Shown: piece by piece, positions 1 through 8,338 of the stretch
Layout of the letters: each line of letters begins with the position of its first letter
Numbering within the stretch: position 1 is the stretch's first letter
Assembly (NCBI GenBank): GCA_910578865.1
Contig: CAJTRM010000028.1
Span: 1 to 35,180 of the forward strand
From: an uncultured Dorea sp.
GTDB taxonomy: Bacteria > Bacillota_A > Clostridia > Lachnospirales > Lachnospiraceae
Direction of reading: 5' to 3'
Length of the DNA stretch: 35,180 bases
Translations under genes and position numbers: made by a program
Notes under the pieces: generated by a model
The model's database searches: none
What the model was told of the DNA's origin: nothing
The model's input: the letters and a program-made list of their open reading frames with translations, nothing else

Positions 1-80
1 AGGTAGGTTGCTGGAGCCTGCCGGCAACGGCAGGCCTAGATAGATGATTACTCAATGACATAACCCGGCTTATCGTTTTG
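1..80 (+). ncRNA. rnpB: RNase P RNA, 3' end (partial, type A-like)
   Basis: The first 80 bases closely resemble the 3' end of bacterial type A RNase P RNA. They contain GGTAGGTTGCTGGAGCC, a short GC hairpin (CCTGCCGGCAACGGCAGG), GCCTAGATAGATGATTACTC, and the terminal block ATAACCCGGCTTATCG. The 5' part of the gene lies outside the window. RNase P RNA is the ribozyme that matures tRNA 5' ends. The exact 3' end is estimated; a short T stretch follows at 75-78. Confidence 0.9.
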
Positions 81-104
81 CTTGCAATTGAAAGGAAGAT
101 TCAA

Positions 105-992
105 ATGAAGATATATTTTATCATTCTTTATTTTTTTGTATATAGTTTTTTCGGCTGGTGTACGGAAGTGTCATTTGCCGCATTGAAAGAGCATCGGTTC
201 GTGAACCGGGGCTTTTTAAATGGGCCTTTTTGTCCGATCTATGGCTTTGGCGTGTCCATGGTCATAGTTTTTTTGACTCCTTATAAGTCAAACCTGTTTT
301 TTCTGTATGCTGCATCGGTTCTCCTTGTTACATTACTTGAGGGACTTACTGGCTGGGCAATGGATAAGATCTTTCATAATAAGTGGTGGGATTATTCGGA
401 CATGCCCATGAATATCGGCGGCTATGTGTGCTTGCTGTTCTCCCTGATCTGGGGAGCAGCCTGTGTTGCGATCATGGATCTGATTCATCCGGTGATTCAC
501 AAAGGGCTTGATTTCCTTCCACAGACGGCAGGTGTTTTTTTAATTGCAGTGTTAAGCGTTGTTTTGTCTGTAGATACATATGTGACTGCCTCTGAGATTT
601 TCAGATTCAACAGGCGGATGGCGGCGATGGAAAAGATTGCCTCCGAGCTCCGCGAGTTATCCGACCAGCTCGGCGAGGATATTTATGAGGGAACTATACG
701 TGCAATGGAGGCGGCGGATCAGATCCACGAGCGGAAGCAGGAGACGGCTGCCCAGATCCGCGAAATACATCAGGAGACAGTGGAAGAGCTGCACCACAGA
801 TCTCAGGAACTTGCACAGGATATCCGGACGCACATCAGCGAGTTAAAGGGGCGCTATCAGGAACTTTCCTACAAAAGAAACCGTACAGTTGAGCGTCTGA
901 CCGCAGCATTCCCGACTATGAGGCCGCGCAGGTACAAAGAGCATCTGGAGGTGGTCCGTGAACATTTTCATCAGAAGCTTCGCAGAAAGTAA
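105..992 (+). CDS. CmpB-family (putative ABC-transporter type IV) membrane protein with C-terminal coiled coil
   Basis: A 295-aa protein from ATG 105, preceded by AAAGGAAG at 91-98. An upstream in-frame TTG at 78 would lie in the RNase P RNA and was rejected. Residues 1 to about 165 contain about five hydrophobic segments and the signature of the ABC_trans_CmpB family (PF06541): FFGWCTEV, FVNRGFLNGPFCPIYGFG and KWWDYS. Residues from about 170 to the end are charged and heptad-like, rich in E, Q, R and I, and look like a long cytoplasmic coiled coil. The family's biochemical role is not established despite the transporter name. It follows rnpB with no clear terminator or promoter between, so read-through is possible. 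A second, smaller family member lies at 9327-9710. Confidence 0.8.
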   Translation: MKIYFIILYFFVYSFFGWCTEVSFAALKEHRFVNRGFLNGPFCPIYGFGVSMVIVFLTPYKSNLFFLYAASVLLVTLLEGLTGWAMDKIFHNKWWDYSDMPMNIGGYVCLLFSLIWGAACVAIMDLIHPVIHKGLDFLPQTAGVFLIAVLSVVLSVDTYVTASEIFRFNRRMAAMEKIASELRELSDQLGEDIYEGTIRAMEAADQIHERKQETAAQIREIHQETVEELHHRSQELAQDIRTHISELKGRYQELSYKRNRTVERLTAAFPTMRPRRYKEHLEVVREHFHQKLRRK

Positions 993-1006
993 AGGACGGA
1001 TGCAGT

Positions 1007-2032
1007 GTGCATGGGCCGCGGATGAGAACTGTAAATGTAGATGAGAATAGAGAGCAGGATATGAATCAGGATTTGATCAGGGCGCTGTCTGTGATTACAG
1101 AGGAAGAGCAGAAGATATTAGACGGAAGCCCTAATATTGATACGCAGATCTATACGGAGAAGAAGGAACTTGTGGTGGACAGTGAGAAGCTGCTGCATCG
1201 GGGGAAGCTGATACAGGTAAGACCCCACACGCGGTTTGTACATTTTCCAAGGCACAGGCATAATTATGTGGAAGTAGTCTATATGTGTCAGGGGACAACG
1301 ACTCATTATATCGACGGAAATAAAGTGGTGCTGCAGCCGGGTGACCTGCTGTTTCTGAACCAGCATTCCAGGCAGGAAATACTTCCGGCAGGAAAGCAGG
1401 ATATTGCGGTAAATTTTATTGTCTTGCCGGAGTTTTTTAATACCGCATTTTCTATGATGGGTGCGGAGGAAAATATATTAAAGGAATTTCTGACAGGGAC
1501 ACTTTGCGGGAAAGATCAACAGACTTCTTACTTGTATTTTCACGTGGCGGATGTCCTGCCCATCCAGAACCTTGTGGAAAATATGGTCTGGACGATTTTT
1601 TACAATATGGGAAATAAGAGAAGCTGTAATCAAATTACCATGGGTCTGCTTCTGCTTCAGCTTTTAAACTATATGGATAAGATGGAAACAGGCTCCAGGG
1701 AGTTTGATACAGAGTTGATCGGCACGGTACTTAGCTATGTAGAGGGGCATTACTGCAGCGGAACTCTGTCAGAGCTGGCGCAGATGATGAACTATGATGT
1801 GTACTGGCTGAGCCGGGAGATTAAGAGGCGGACAGGGAAGAATTATAAAGAATTGCTGCAGGCGAGGCGGATGAGGCAGGCAGCCTACCTTCTGACGACC
1901 AGTAAGCTGTCTGTGGCCGAGATTATTGAGGCAGTAGGATATAGCAATACCAGTTATTTTTATCGGAAATTCAAAGAGCAGTACGGCGTGAGCCCGAAGG
2001 AATATCGGAAGGGATATCACAGGCAGCTGTAA
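1007..2032 (+). CDS. AraC-family transcriptional regulator with N-terminal cupin domain
   Basis: A 341-aa regulator. The chosen GTG start at 1007 has AAAGGACGG at 991-999; ATG codons at 1022 and 1061 are in frame but have weaker ribosome sites. An N-terminal cupin effector domain (about residues 60-170) carries FPRHRHNYVEVVYM and LQPGDLLFLN. The C-terminal about 100 residues hold two helix-turn-helix units, including TLSELAQMMNYDVYWLSREI and the AraC signature VAEIIEAVGYSNTSYFYRKF followed by YGVSPKEYR. Such proteins usually activate sugar genes on binding a small ligand. The nearest downstream genes are the flavin oxidoreductase and then rhaBA, so rhamnose is possible but unproven. A terminator at 2096 separates it from its neighbour. 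Confidence 0.88.
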   Translation: MHGPRMRTVNVDENREQDMNQDLIRALSVITEEEQKILDGSPNIDTQIYTEKKELVVDSEKLLHRGKLIQVRPHTRFVHFPRHRHNYVEVVYMCQGTTTHYIDGNKVVLQPGDLLFLNQHSRQEILPAGKQDIAVNFIVLPEFFNTAFSMMGAEENILKEFLTGTLCGKDQQTSYLYFHVADVLPIQNLVENMVWTIFYNMGNKRSCNQITMGLLLLQLLNYMDKMETGSREFDTELIGTVLSYVEGHYCSGTLSELAQMMNYDVYWLSREIKRRTGKNYKELLQARRMRQAAYLLTTSKLSVAEIIEAVGYSNTSYFYRKFKEQYGVSPKEYRKGYHRQL

Positions 2033-2095
2033 TAAGTACCGGATTACCAGAGTCAGGGAATATTGGGCAGTAGATTTACATGATAGAGATAAAAG

Positions 2096-2127
2096 CATTC
2101 GGAAAATAAAAGTCCGAATGTTTTTTT
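2096..2127 (+). terminator. Rho-independent terminator after the AraC gene
   Basis: An 8-bp perfect stem, CATTCGGA (2096-2103) and TCCGAATG (2113-2120), is followed directly by seven T (2121-2127). It lies 64 nt after the AraC stop and ends that transcript. Confidence 0.85.
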
Positions 2128-2160
2128 GTTGCATAAAATAAGTGAATTTCCGATAATTGC

Positions 2161-2188
2161 TTGACAGATATTATAATGGTGATATAAT
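2161..2188 (+). promoter_or_regulatory. Sigma-A promoter of the flavin oxidoreductase gene
   Basis: TTGACA (2161-2166) and TATAAT (2183-2188) are both consensus, with a 16-nt spacer. A second TATAAT at 2172 is too close to serve this -35. The start site would be about 2195, giving a leader of about 60 nt. Confidence 0.8.
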
Positions 2189-2202
2189 TTATATAGAATC
2201 AA

Positions 2203-2221
2203 TTCGATGAACGCGTTCGAT
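2203..2221 (+). promoter_or_regulatory. Palindromic operator candidate in the oxidoreductase leader
   Basis: The perfect 10-bp palindrome GAACGCGTTC (2209-2218) sits just downstream of the predicted start site. It is framed by two direct TTCGAT copies (2203-2208 and 2216-2221). TGAACGCGTTCG is one base off the central-CpG palindrome used by LacI/CcpA-type regulators. The adjacent TetR gene product or CcpA are candidate binders, which is inference. Confidence 0.5.
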
Positions 2222-2254
2222 AAAATAGCAATGAAAAGAAAAAAGGAGGTAACT

Positions 2255-4246
2255 ATGAGCCGATACCAGAAATTGTTTGAACCGACCAGAATCGGAAAAC
2301 TAAAATTAAAGAACAGGACGTCTATGGCTCCTATGGGTCCGGTAGGATATGCAGACCCCGCTTCGGGTGCATTTACCCAGCGTATTCAGGATTATTATGT
2401 AGAGAGGGCCAGACATGGCGTTGGACTGATCATTACAGGAATATGCAGCGTATCGCTTGAGATTGAAGATCTGCCGTCCATCGGTATTCCATGTCCGACA
2501 ACGATGCCGCTTGCATTTATCCACAGTACGAATCAGATGAATGAACGCATTCATGCCTATGGTGCGAAATGTTTCCTTCAGCTGACCGGAGGTCTGGGCA
2601 GAAGCGCGCTTCCCGGATTTGTGGGAAAGGCGGTGGCTCCATCGGAAAATGGAAACCGGTTTGACCCGAATACCGTTCATCGTGCAATGACCAAAGAAGA
2701 GATTATGAATCTGATCCAGAAGTTTGTTATGTCTGCGGTAATTGCAAAGAGATCAGGATTTGACGGGGTTGAAGTCCACGCAGTGCACGAAGGCTATCTT
2801 CTTGACCAGTTTGCGATCGAGTGCTTTAACCGGCGGGATGATGAATTCGGCGGAAGTCTTGAGAATCGTCTGAGAGTTTCTACGATGATCGTCCAGGGGA
2901 TCAAGAAAGCATGCGGACCGGATTTCCCGGTAAGCCTTCGTTATTCACTGAAAAGCTGCATGAAGGGACTTCGTCAGGGCGGCCTTCCCGGAGAAGAGTA
3001 TGAGGAATACGGAAAGGATATTGAAGAAGGGATTGAAGCTGCAAAAATACTGGTTGCCGCAGGATATGACGCACTTAATGTGGATGCCGGAACTTATGAT
3101 TCCTGGTATTGGAATCACCCGCCGATGTATTTTGAGGACGGATGTTACATAGAATTTGGAGAGATCCTGAAAAAGCATGTGGATGTCCCGATCATTCTTG
3201 CAGGTAAGATGGAAGATCCTGAACTGGCAGTCAAAGCGCTCGGCACGGCATGTGATATCGTAAGCTATGGCCGTCAGCTGCTGACAGATCCTGAATATGT
3301 GGAGAAAGTCCACAGCGGACGTCTGGATGAGATCCGCCCATGCCTCGGGTGTCATGAGGGATGCCTTGGACATATCTCACAGGGGCCGGTATCCTGCGCA
3401 GTTAATCCGGCGTGCGGAAGAGAAAGTATCTATGGGATCGTTCCCGCAGTCAGGAAAAAGAAAGTTCTTATCATAGGCGGAGGAGTGGCCGGGCTTGAAG
3501 CAGCAAGGACAGCCTCTGTTGCGGGTCATGAGGTCGTTCTCTGCGAGGGCACGGATCAGTTAGGCGGACATTTGATCCCGGGAAGCATCCCTCACTTTAA
3601 GAGAAATGACCGGAAGCTGATCGACTGGTATAAAAGGCAGCTGGAACTTCTGGATGTGGACGTCAGATATCAGACACAGGTTGCCAAAGAGGATGTGCCT
3701 TCTTATGGTGCGGATGTCATTATTGTGGCGACCGGGTCAAAGGCGCGGGTCATGGATTTTGACGGACCTATGAAATCTTATACTGCCGAAGATATTCTTA
3801 TGAAAAAAGCTGAGGCCGGTGAAAATATTGTTATCGTGGGCGGCGGCCTGGTAGGATGTGAAACGGCTCTGTGGCTCGCAGAGCAGGGTAAAAAGTGCAG
3901 TATTGTTGAAATCGCACCGGAAATACTTGGCGGACACGGTACGATTCCTCATATGAATGAATTTATGCTTCTTGACCTGCTTGCGTTCAACAAGGTTGGT
4001 ATCTATAAGCAAACAGAGATTATAAAGAGTGATGAAAAAGCGGTAACAGTGAAAACCGGAGACAAGATTTTTGATATTCCGGCAGATACTTTAATTACTT
4101 CTGTCGGATATATATCAGATGATACTCTTTACAATGAGTTAAAGGACCTGGAAGTTCCGGTGTATAATCTGGGAGACTCCAGGCAGGTGCATAATATTAT
4201 GTACTCTATCTGGAATGCTTATGAACTTGCAAGAGATTTAAAGTAG
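2255..4246 (+). CDS. Old yellow enzyme/2,4-dienoyl-CoA reductase-type flavin and Fe-S NADH oxidoreductase (BaiCD/BaiH-like)
   Basis: A 663-aa enzyme from ATG 2255, with AAGGAGG in front; the ORF opens earlier, but this ribosome site decides the start. Residues 1 to about 345 form the FMN TIM barrel, with HAVHEGYLLDQF and EFGGSLENRLR. A [4Fe-4S] motif follows at C363, C366, C370 and C381. Rossmann motifs are at about 400 (VLIIGGGVAGLEAA) for FAD and about 523 (IVIVGGGLVGCE) for NAD(P)H. Family members reduce activated C=C bonds, as in 2,4-dienoyl-CoA reductase, 2-enoate reductases and the bile-acid enzymes BaiCD and BaiH. The substrate here is unknown, and no other bai gene is in the window. 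It has its own promoter and terminator, and a TetR gene follows. Confidence 0.88.
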   Translation: MSRYQKLFEPTRIGKLKLKNRTSMAPMGPVGYADPASGAFTQRIQDYYVERARHGVGLIITGICSVSLEIEDLPSIGIPCPTTMPLAFIHSTNQMNERIHAYGAKCFLQLTGGLGRSALPGFVGKAVAPSENGNRFDPNTVHRAMTKEEIMNLIQKFVMSAVIAKRSGFDGVEVHAVHEGYLLDQFAIECFNRRDDEFGGSLENRLRVSTMIVQGIKKACGPDFPVSLRYSLKSCMKGLRQGGLPGEEYEEYGKDIEEGIEAAKILVAAGYDALNVDAGTYDSWYWNHPPMYFEDGCYIEFGEILKKHVDVPIILAGKMEDPELAVKALGTACDIVSYGRQLLTDPEYVEKVHSGRLDEIRPCLGCHEGCLGHISQGPVSCAVNPACGRESIYGIVPAVRKKKVLIIGGGVAGLEAARTASVAGHEVVLCEGTDQLGGHLIPGSIPHFKRNDRKLIDWYKRQLELLDVDVRYQTQVAKEDVPSYGADVIIVATGSKARVMDFDGPMKSYTAEDILMKKAEAGENIVIVGGGLVGCETALWLAEQGKKCSIVEIAPEILGGHGTIPHMNEFMLLDLLAFNKVGIYKQTEIIKSDEKAVTVKTGDKIFDIPADTLITSVGYISDDTLYNELKDLEVPVYNLGDSRQVHNIMYSIWNAYELARDLK

Positions 4247-4255
4247 TTTTTTCAG

Positions 4256-4306
4256 CAGGGGGATTTGGGTTGTATCTCAAATCCCTCTGTTTTATGTTTC
4301 CTTTTT
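4256..4306 (+). terminator. Terminator after the flavin oxidoreductase gene
   Basis: A 12-bp stem, CAGGGGGATTTG (4256-4267) with CAAATCCCTCTG (4278-4289), has one G-U pair. T-rich sequence follows, including six T at 4302-4307. Confidence 0.75.
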
Positions 4307-4349
4307 TGGCATCTTAATATATAATATAGGATGGCTGAAGGAGGTATAG

Positions 4350-4988
4350 ATGGAAAAGAAGACAAATCGTCAGATACAGGCGGAACAGACCAAGAAGAAG
4401 ATACAGGCGGCTGCGTTAGATCTATTAGAAAAGAAAACACTGGAGGAATTGACTATTCAGGAAATCTGCAGGACTGCCGGCGTGTCGGTAGGCGCATTCT
4501 ATCATCATCTCGGGAATAAGGAAGGCATCATTATTGAAGCATATAAAGAGTGCGACCGATACTTTGAGAATGTTGTGATTCCGGCTTTTAAGGACAGGGA
4601 ACCTGTCCGGGGAATTATTGATTATCTTCTGGAGCAGATAGAATATGCGGAACGCTATGGAGTGGAAAAGATGCAGAGTGTATATAAAGCTCAGATCAAC
4701 AATGGAAATGAGTTCTTTCTGTCAGAGGACAGAGGACTTCCGATGGGACTTGCAATACTTGTAAGAAGAGCAAAGGAGATAGGAGCATTCCGGGAGTCTC
4801 TTTGTGCTGAGCAGATTACCAGAGAGCTGTTGATCATATCAAGGGGGATCCTCTACTGTTGGTGTACGAGTACAGGGACACTTGACATGCACGCGAGTAT
4901 TGAGACAATGATATCATCCTATCTGAATGGCATTGCAGGGCAGGACATCAGTTTAAAGCTGAAAAGGTCCTCCGGCCGAACGGACTAA
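4350..4988 (+). CDS. TetR/AcrR-family transcriptional regulator
   Basis: A 212-aa protein from ATG 4350 with AAGGAGG just upstream. Residues about 8-55 carry the TetR DNA-binding domain: IQAAALDLLEKKTLEELTIQ, then EICRTAGVSVGAFYHHLGNKE, the canonical helix-turn-helix with the FYHHFxxKE-type ending. The C-terminal ligand domain is all-helical and not recognisable. It lies about 100 nt after the flavin oxidoreductase gene behind a terminator, with a possible TATAAT at 4320 but no good -35. By family habit it probably represses a nearby gene; the palindrome at 2209 is one candidate target. Confidence 0.88.
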   Translation: MEKKTNRQIQAEQTKKKIQAAALDLLEKKTLEELTIQEICRTAGVSVGAFYHHLGNKEGIIIEAYKECDRYFENVVIPAFKDREPVRGIIDYLLEQIEYAERYGVEKMQSVYKAQINNGNEFFLSEDRGLPMGLAILVRRAKEIGAFRESLCAEQITRELLIISRGILYCWCTSTGTLDMHASIETMISSYLNGIAGQDISLKLKRSSGRTD

Positions 4989-5009
4989 TAAATAGCTGCA
5001 GGTGCAAAT

Positions 5010-5045
5010 AAGGACGTTATTTTGAATAAATAGCGTCCTTTTTTT
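5010..5045 (+). terminator. Terminator between the TetR gene and rhaB
   Basis: A 13-bp stem, AAGGACGTTATTT (5010-5022) with AAATAGCGTCCTT (5028-5040), has one G-U pair and runs into T5 (5041-5045, T7 with the stem end). A TATAAT follows at 5062-5067 and may be the rhaB -10, but no clear -35 precedes it. Confidence 0.8.
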
Positions 5046-5101
5046 GTTCTCTGCTGCCAATTATAATATTTTTTACAAGGAAAATATGAAGGAGGTACAA
5101 G

Positions 5102-6499
5102 ATGGAGAAATATTATCTGGCCGTAGACATCGGCGCGTCCAGCGGGCGGCACATGCTTGCATGGATGGCGGACGGCAGGATGCACCTGGAAGAGATCTAC
5201 CGTTTTCCCAACGGGATGGAAAACGTAGACGGTACATTGTGCTGGAATGTACGCAGGCTGTTTGACGAGATCAAGAACGGACTTAAAAAATGTAAAGAGT
5301 CAGGTAAGATTCCGGCCTTTATAGGGATTGACACATGGGCGGTGGATTATGTACTGCTTGACGGCAGAGACAGGATTCTGGGGCATACGGCAGGATACCG
5401 TGACAGCCGTACAAAGGGAATGGATGAAAAGGTCTGCGAAACGATCTCACCATCAGCCTTGTACAAGCGGACCGGGATTCAGAAGCAGATCTTTAATACA
5501 ATCTACCAGTTGACAGCTGTCAGGCAGTCCCGGCCCGAGGACCTGGAAAAGGCGGAGTCTATGTTGATGATGCCGGATTATTTCGGTTTTCTGCTTACGG
5601 GCGTAAAGAAGATGGAGTATACCAACGCCACAAGCACCCAGCTTATCAGTCCTGTGACAAACGATTGGGACTATGAGCTCATTGATATGCTCGGTTTGAA
5701 CCCGAGGATGTTTCGTCCGGTCTCCATGCCGGGGACGGTTGTGGGGAATTTTACAGCGGAGGTACAAAAAGAAGTGGGCTTTGACTGTACGGTCGTGCTT
5801 CCGGCTACCCATGATACAGGCTCCGCGGTTCTGGCAGTCCCGGCCCAAGGGGACGATGCGATCTATATCAGTTCCGGCACCTGGTCTTTGATGGGAATCG
5901 AGAGAAGGGAAGCAGATTGTTCTATGAAGAGTATGCAGGCTAATTTTACCAATGAGGGAGGCTACGGCCACCGGTTCCGCTATCTGAAAAATATTATGGG
6001 GCTGTGGATGATCCAGTCTGTGAAAAAGGAATTTGAGGAGGAGTTGTCTTTCGCGGAGATCTGTGCGCGGGCGGCGAAAGAAAATATCACATCCATTGTG
6101 GACTGCAACGACGATGTATTTTTTGCACCGGATCATATGATCCGGGCGGTTCAGAAGTTCTGCAAAGATACAGACCAGCCGGTGCCGGAGACGGCAGGGG
6201 AAATCGCGGCTGTGGTCTATAACAGCCTGGCTTACTGTTACGGAAAGACGGTGGAAGAGATCGAGGAGATCACAGGCACTTCCTACGATGCGGTCTACAT
6301 CGTAGGGGGAGGTGCAAATGCAGCTTATCTGAATGAACTGACTGCAAAATATACAGGGAAAAAGGTATTTGCAGGCCCGACGGAGGCTACGGCCATCGGC
6401 AATCTTGCGGTGCAGATGATCAGGGACGGCGTGTTTGCAGATCTTTCAGAGGCGCGTGCCTGCATCAGGCAGTCTTTTGATATTCAAGAATACGAGTAA
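5102..6499 (+). CDS. rhaB: Rhamnulokinase
   Basis: A 465-aa FGGY-family sugar kinase from ATG 5102, with AAGGAGG at about 5089-5095. The N-terminus shows the RhaB form of the phosphate-binding loop, AVDIGASSGRHMLAWM, followed by EEIYRFPNGM and GTLCWNV. The second domain has HDTGSAVLAVP, YISSGTWSLMGIE and VYIVGGGANAAYLNELTA. It phosphorylates L-rhamnulose to L-rhamnulose 1-phosphate in the cytoplasm. Its length matches the family, and rhaA follows 54 nt later, presumably in one transcript. No rhamnulose-1-phosphate aldolase or rhamnose transporter gene is present here. Confidence 0.95.
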   Translation: MEKYYLAVDIGASSGRHMLAWMADGRMHLEEIYRFPNGMENVDGTLCWNVRRLFDEIKNGLKKCKESGKIPAFIGIDTWAVDYVLLDGRDRILGHTAGYRDSRTKGMDEKVCETISPSALYKRTGIQKQIFNTIYQLTAVRQSRPEDLEKAESMLMMPDYFGFLLTGVKKMEYTNATSTQLISPVTNDWDYELIDMLGLNPRMFRPVSMPGTVVGNFTAEVQKEVGFDCTVVLPATHDTGSAVLAVPAQGDDAIYISSGTWSLMGIERREADCSMKSMQANFTNEGGYGHRFRYLKNIMGLWMIQSVKKEFEEELSFAEICARAAKENITSIVDCNDDVFFAPDHMIRAVQKFCKDTDQPVPETAGEIAAVVYNSLAYCYGKTVEEIEEITGTSYDAVYIVGGGANAAYLNELTAKYTGKKVFAGPTEATAIGNLAVQMIRDGVFADLSEARACIRQSFDIQEYE

Positions 6500-6553
6500 T
6501 GTTATGCAGAAGATAAAAAATGATTTCGGAAAAATAAGAGGAGGACTACCGAT

Positions 6554-7807
6554 ATGAACAGATACGAATCAGCAAAAGAAATGTATGCAAAGTTAGGTGT
6601 GGATACAGATGCGGCCATTGAAACATGTATGGAAGTTCCGGTTTCCCTGCACTGCTGGCAGGGGGACGACGTGATGGGGTTTGACCATGACGGCCCCCTG
6701 ACCGGCGGCATTCAGACGACAGGAAATTATCCGGGAAAGGCAAGGAATCCCCAGGAGCTGCTTGCAGATATGGATCGGGCTATGAGCCTGATGCCGGGAA
6801 AGAAAAAAATCAATGTACATGCATGCTATGCAATGTTTGAGGACGGTGAATTTGCAGACCGTGACAAGCTTGAGCCGAAGCATTTTAAGAGATGGGTGGA
6901 CTTTGCGAAAGAGAGAGGAATGGGACTTGATTTTAACCCTACTTTCTTCTCCCATGACAAAGTAAAGGACGGACTCACACTGTCAAGCCCAGATGAGGAG
7001 ACGAGAAAATTCTGGATCGAACATGGAAAAGCGTGTATCCGCATTTCTTCTTATTTTGCGGAGCAGACAGGCATCCCGTGTGTCATGAATATCTGGACGG
7101 GGGATGGATATAAGGATATCCCGGCTGACCGGATGGGCCCAAGGGTGCGCTATAAAGAGGCTATCGACGAGATCCTCTCTGAACCTTATGACCCGAAGAT
7201 GGTGAAGCCCTGTGTAGAGTCCAAGGTATTCGGTATCGGGGTGGAAGCTTATACGGTGGGTTCCGCAGAATTTTCTTTAAGCTATGCAGCTGCGAATGCC
7301 GGAAAATGCCTGCCGCTGATGGACAACGGACATTATCACCCGACAGAGATGGTCTCCGACAAGATTCCGGCGCTTCTGACCTTTTTCCCGGAGATCGCCC
7401 TCCATGTGACACGGCCGATCCGCTGGGATTCCGACCATGTAGTGCTGTTTGACGATGAGACAAAAGAAATTGCACAGGAGATCGTGCGCTGTGAGGGCGG
7501 CCTGGACCGCACCTACATTGCCCTGGATTATTTCGATGCGTCTATTAACCGTATTTCTGCGTGGGTCACCGGCTTTAGAAGCTTTCAGAAGGCGCTCTTA
7601 AATGCACTGTGCACACCCTATGATATGCTCCGTGAGCTGCAGGACACCAACCAGATGACTAAGAAAATGGTTCTCCAGGAACAGTGCAAAACGCTGCCGC
7701 TCGGCGATGTATGGGAAGAATACTGCCGCCGCTGCAGCGTGGCGGCGGAGGGCTGGTTCGCAGACATTGAGAAATACGAGGAAGAAGTGCTGCTGAAACG
7801 AAGATAG
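6554..7807 (+). CDS. rhaA: L-rhamnose isomerase
   Basis: A 417-aa enzyme from ATG 6554, with AGAGGAGG upstream. It interconverts L-rhamnose and L-rhamnulose using Mn2+/Zn2+. Conserved blocks include MEVPVSLHCWQGDDVMGFD, INVHACYAMF, GLDFNPTFFSHDK, DNGHYHPTEMVSDKI and HVTRPIRWDSDHVVLFDDE; the last two carry metal and substrate residues. Length is typical. It is the second gene of rhaBA, and the transcript ends at the hairpin at 7816-7859, so the pathway's aldolase must be encoded elsewhere. Confidence 0.96.
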   Translation: MNRYESAKEMYAKLGVDTDAAIETCMEVPVSLHCWQGDDVMGFDHDGPLTGGIQTTGNYPGKARNPQELLADMDRAMSLMPGKKKINVHACYAMFEDGEFADRDKLEPKHFKRWVDFAKERGMGLDFNPTFFSHDKVKDGLTLSSPDEETRKFWIEHGKACIRISSYFAEQTGIPCVMNIWTGDGYKDIPADRMGPRVRYKEAIDEILSEPYDPKMVKPCVESKVFGIGVEAYTVGSAEFSLSYAAANAGKCLPLMDNGHYHPTEMVSDKIPALLTFFPEIALHVTRPIRWDSDHVVLFDDETKEIAQEIVRCEGGLDRTYIALDYFDASINRISAWVTGFRSFQKALLNALCTPYDMLRELQDTNQMTKKMVLQEQCKTLPLGDVWEEYCRRCSVAAEGWFADIEKYEEEVLLKRR

Positions 7808-7815
7808 AAGAAAGC

Positions 7816-7859
7816 AGAGTCCAAAATGTATAGGGCTGCCTATTTCCATTTTGGACTCT
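7816..7859. terminator. Convergent terminator between rhaA and pyrI
   Basis: A perfect 13-bp inverted repeat, AGAGTCCAAAATG (7816-7828) and CATTTTGGACTCT (7847-7859), has an inner small stem TAGG-gctg-CCTA. It lies 8 nt after the rhaA stop and 18 nt after the pyrI stop on the other strand. T-rich sequence lies on both sides, so it probably serves both transcripts. Confidence 0.8.
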
Positions 7860-7877
7860 TGTTATTATGATCTGGTT

Positions 7878-8321
7878 TTATTTCCGCCCATGATACTTTT
7901 CTTCGCAGTACTGGCACCGGTAGATCTCTTTTTCGGGGTCGGTAAGCACGAAGATATGCTCAAGCTCCTGTTCGATGGAGGTGATACATCTGGGGTTTTT
8001 GCAGCGGATCACGTTGGTGATCTTCTTTGGCAGATGGAGCGCTTTCTTTTCAACGATCTCAGAATCCTTGATGATATTTATAGTGATATTATGGTCGATA
8101 AATCCAAGGATATCAAGATCCATAAAATCTATGGGGCATTCGATCTTCATAATGTCCTTTTTACCCATTTTGCTGCTCTTTGCATTTTTTATAATAGCCA
8201 CGCAGCAGTCCAGCTTGTCCAGATGAAGGTATTTGTAAATGTCCATGCTCCTTCCGGCCTGGATATGATCCAGCACGAAGCCTTCTTCAATACGTCCGAC
8301 AGTTAATGTATTATTTACCAT
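7878..8321 (-). CDS. pyrI: Aspartate carbamoyltransferase regulatory chain
   Basis: A 147-aa protein with AAAGGGG before its ATG. The N-terminal allosteric domain has TVGRIEEGFVLDHIQAGRSM. The C-terminal zinc domain has the four cysteines as RCKNPRC and YRCQYC, which hold the contact to the catalytic chain. In the family it binds CTP/ATP and makes PyrB allosteric. Only 17 nt separate it from pyrB upstream, so the two are co-transcribed. Confidence 0.96.
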   Translation of the reverse strand: MVNNTLTVGRIEEGFVLDHIQAGRSMDIYKYLHLDKLDCCVAIIKNAKSSKMGKKDIMKIECPIDFMDLDILGFIDHNITINIIKDSEIVEKKALHLPKKITNVIRCKNPRCITSIEQELEHIFVLTDPEKEIYRCQYCEEKYHGRK

Positions 8322-8338
8322 GTTTTATGCCCCTTTCT

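Noticed and set aside
2255..4246. Assigning the gene as baiCD or baiH
   Set aside because: Domain layout agrees, but no other bai genes are present and related reductases act on many substrates.
5062..5067. TATAAT as a definite rhaBA promoter
   Set aside because: No acceptable -35 at 16-18 nt; the upstream bases belong to the T run of a terminator.
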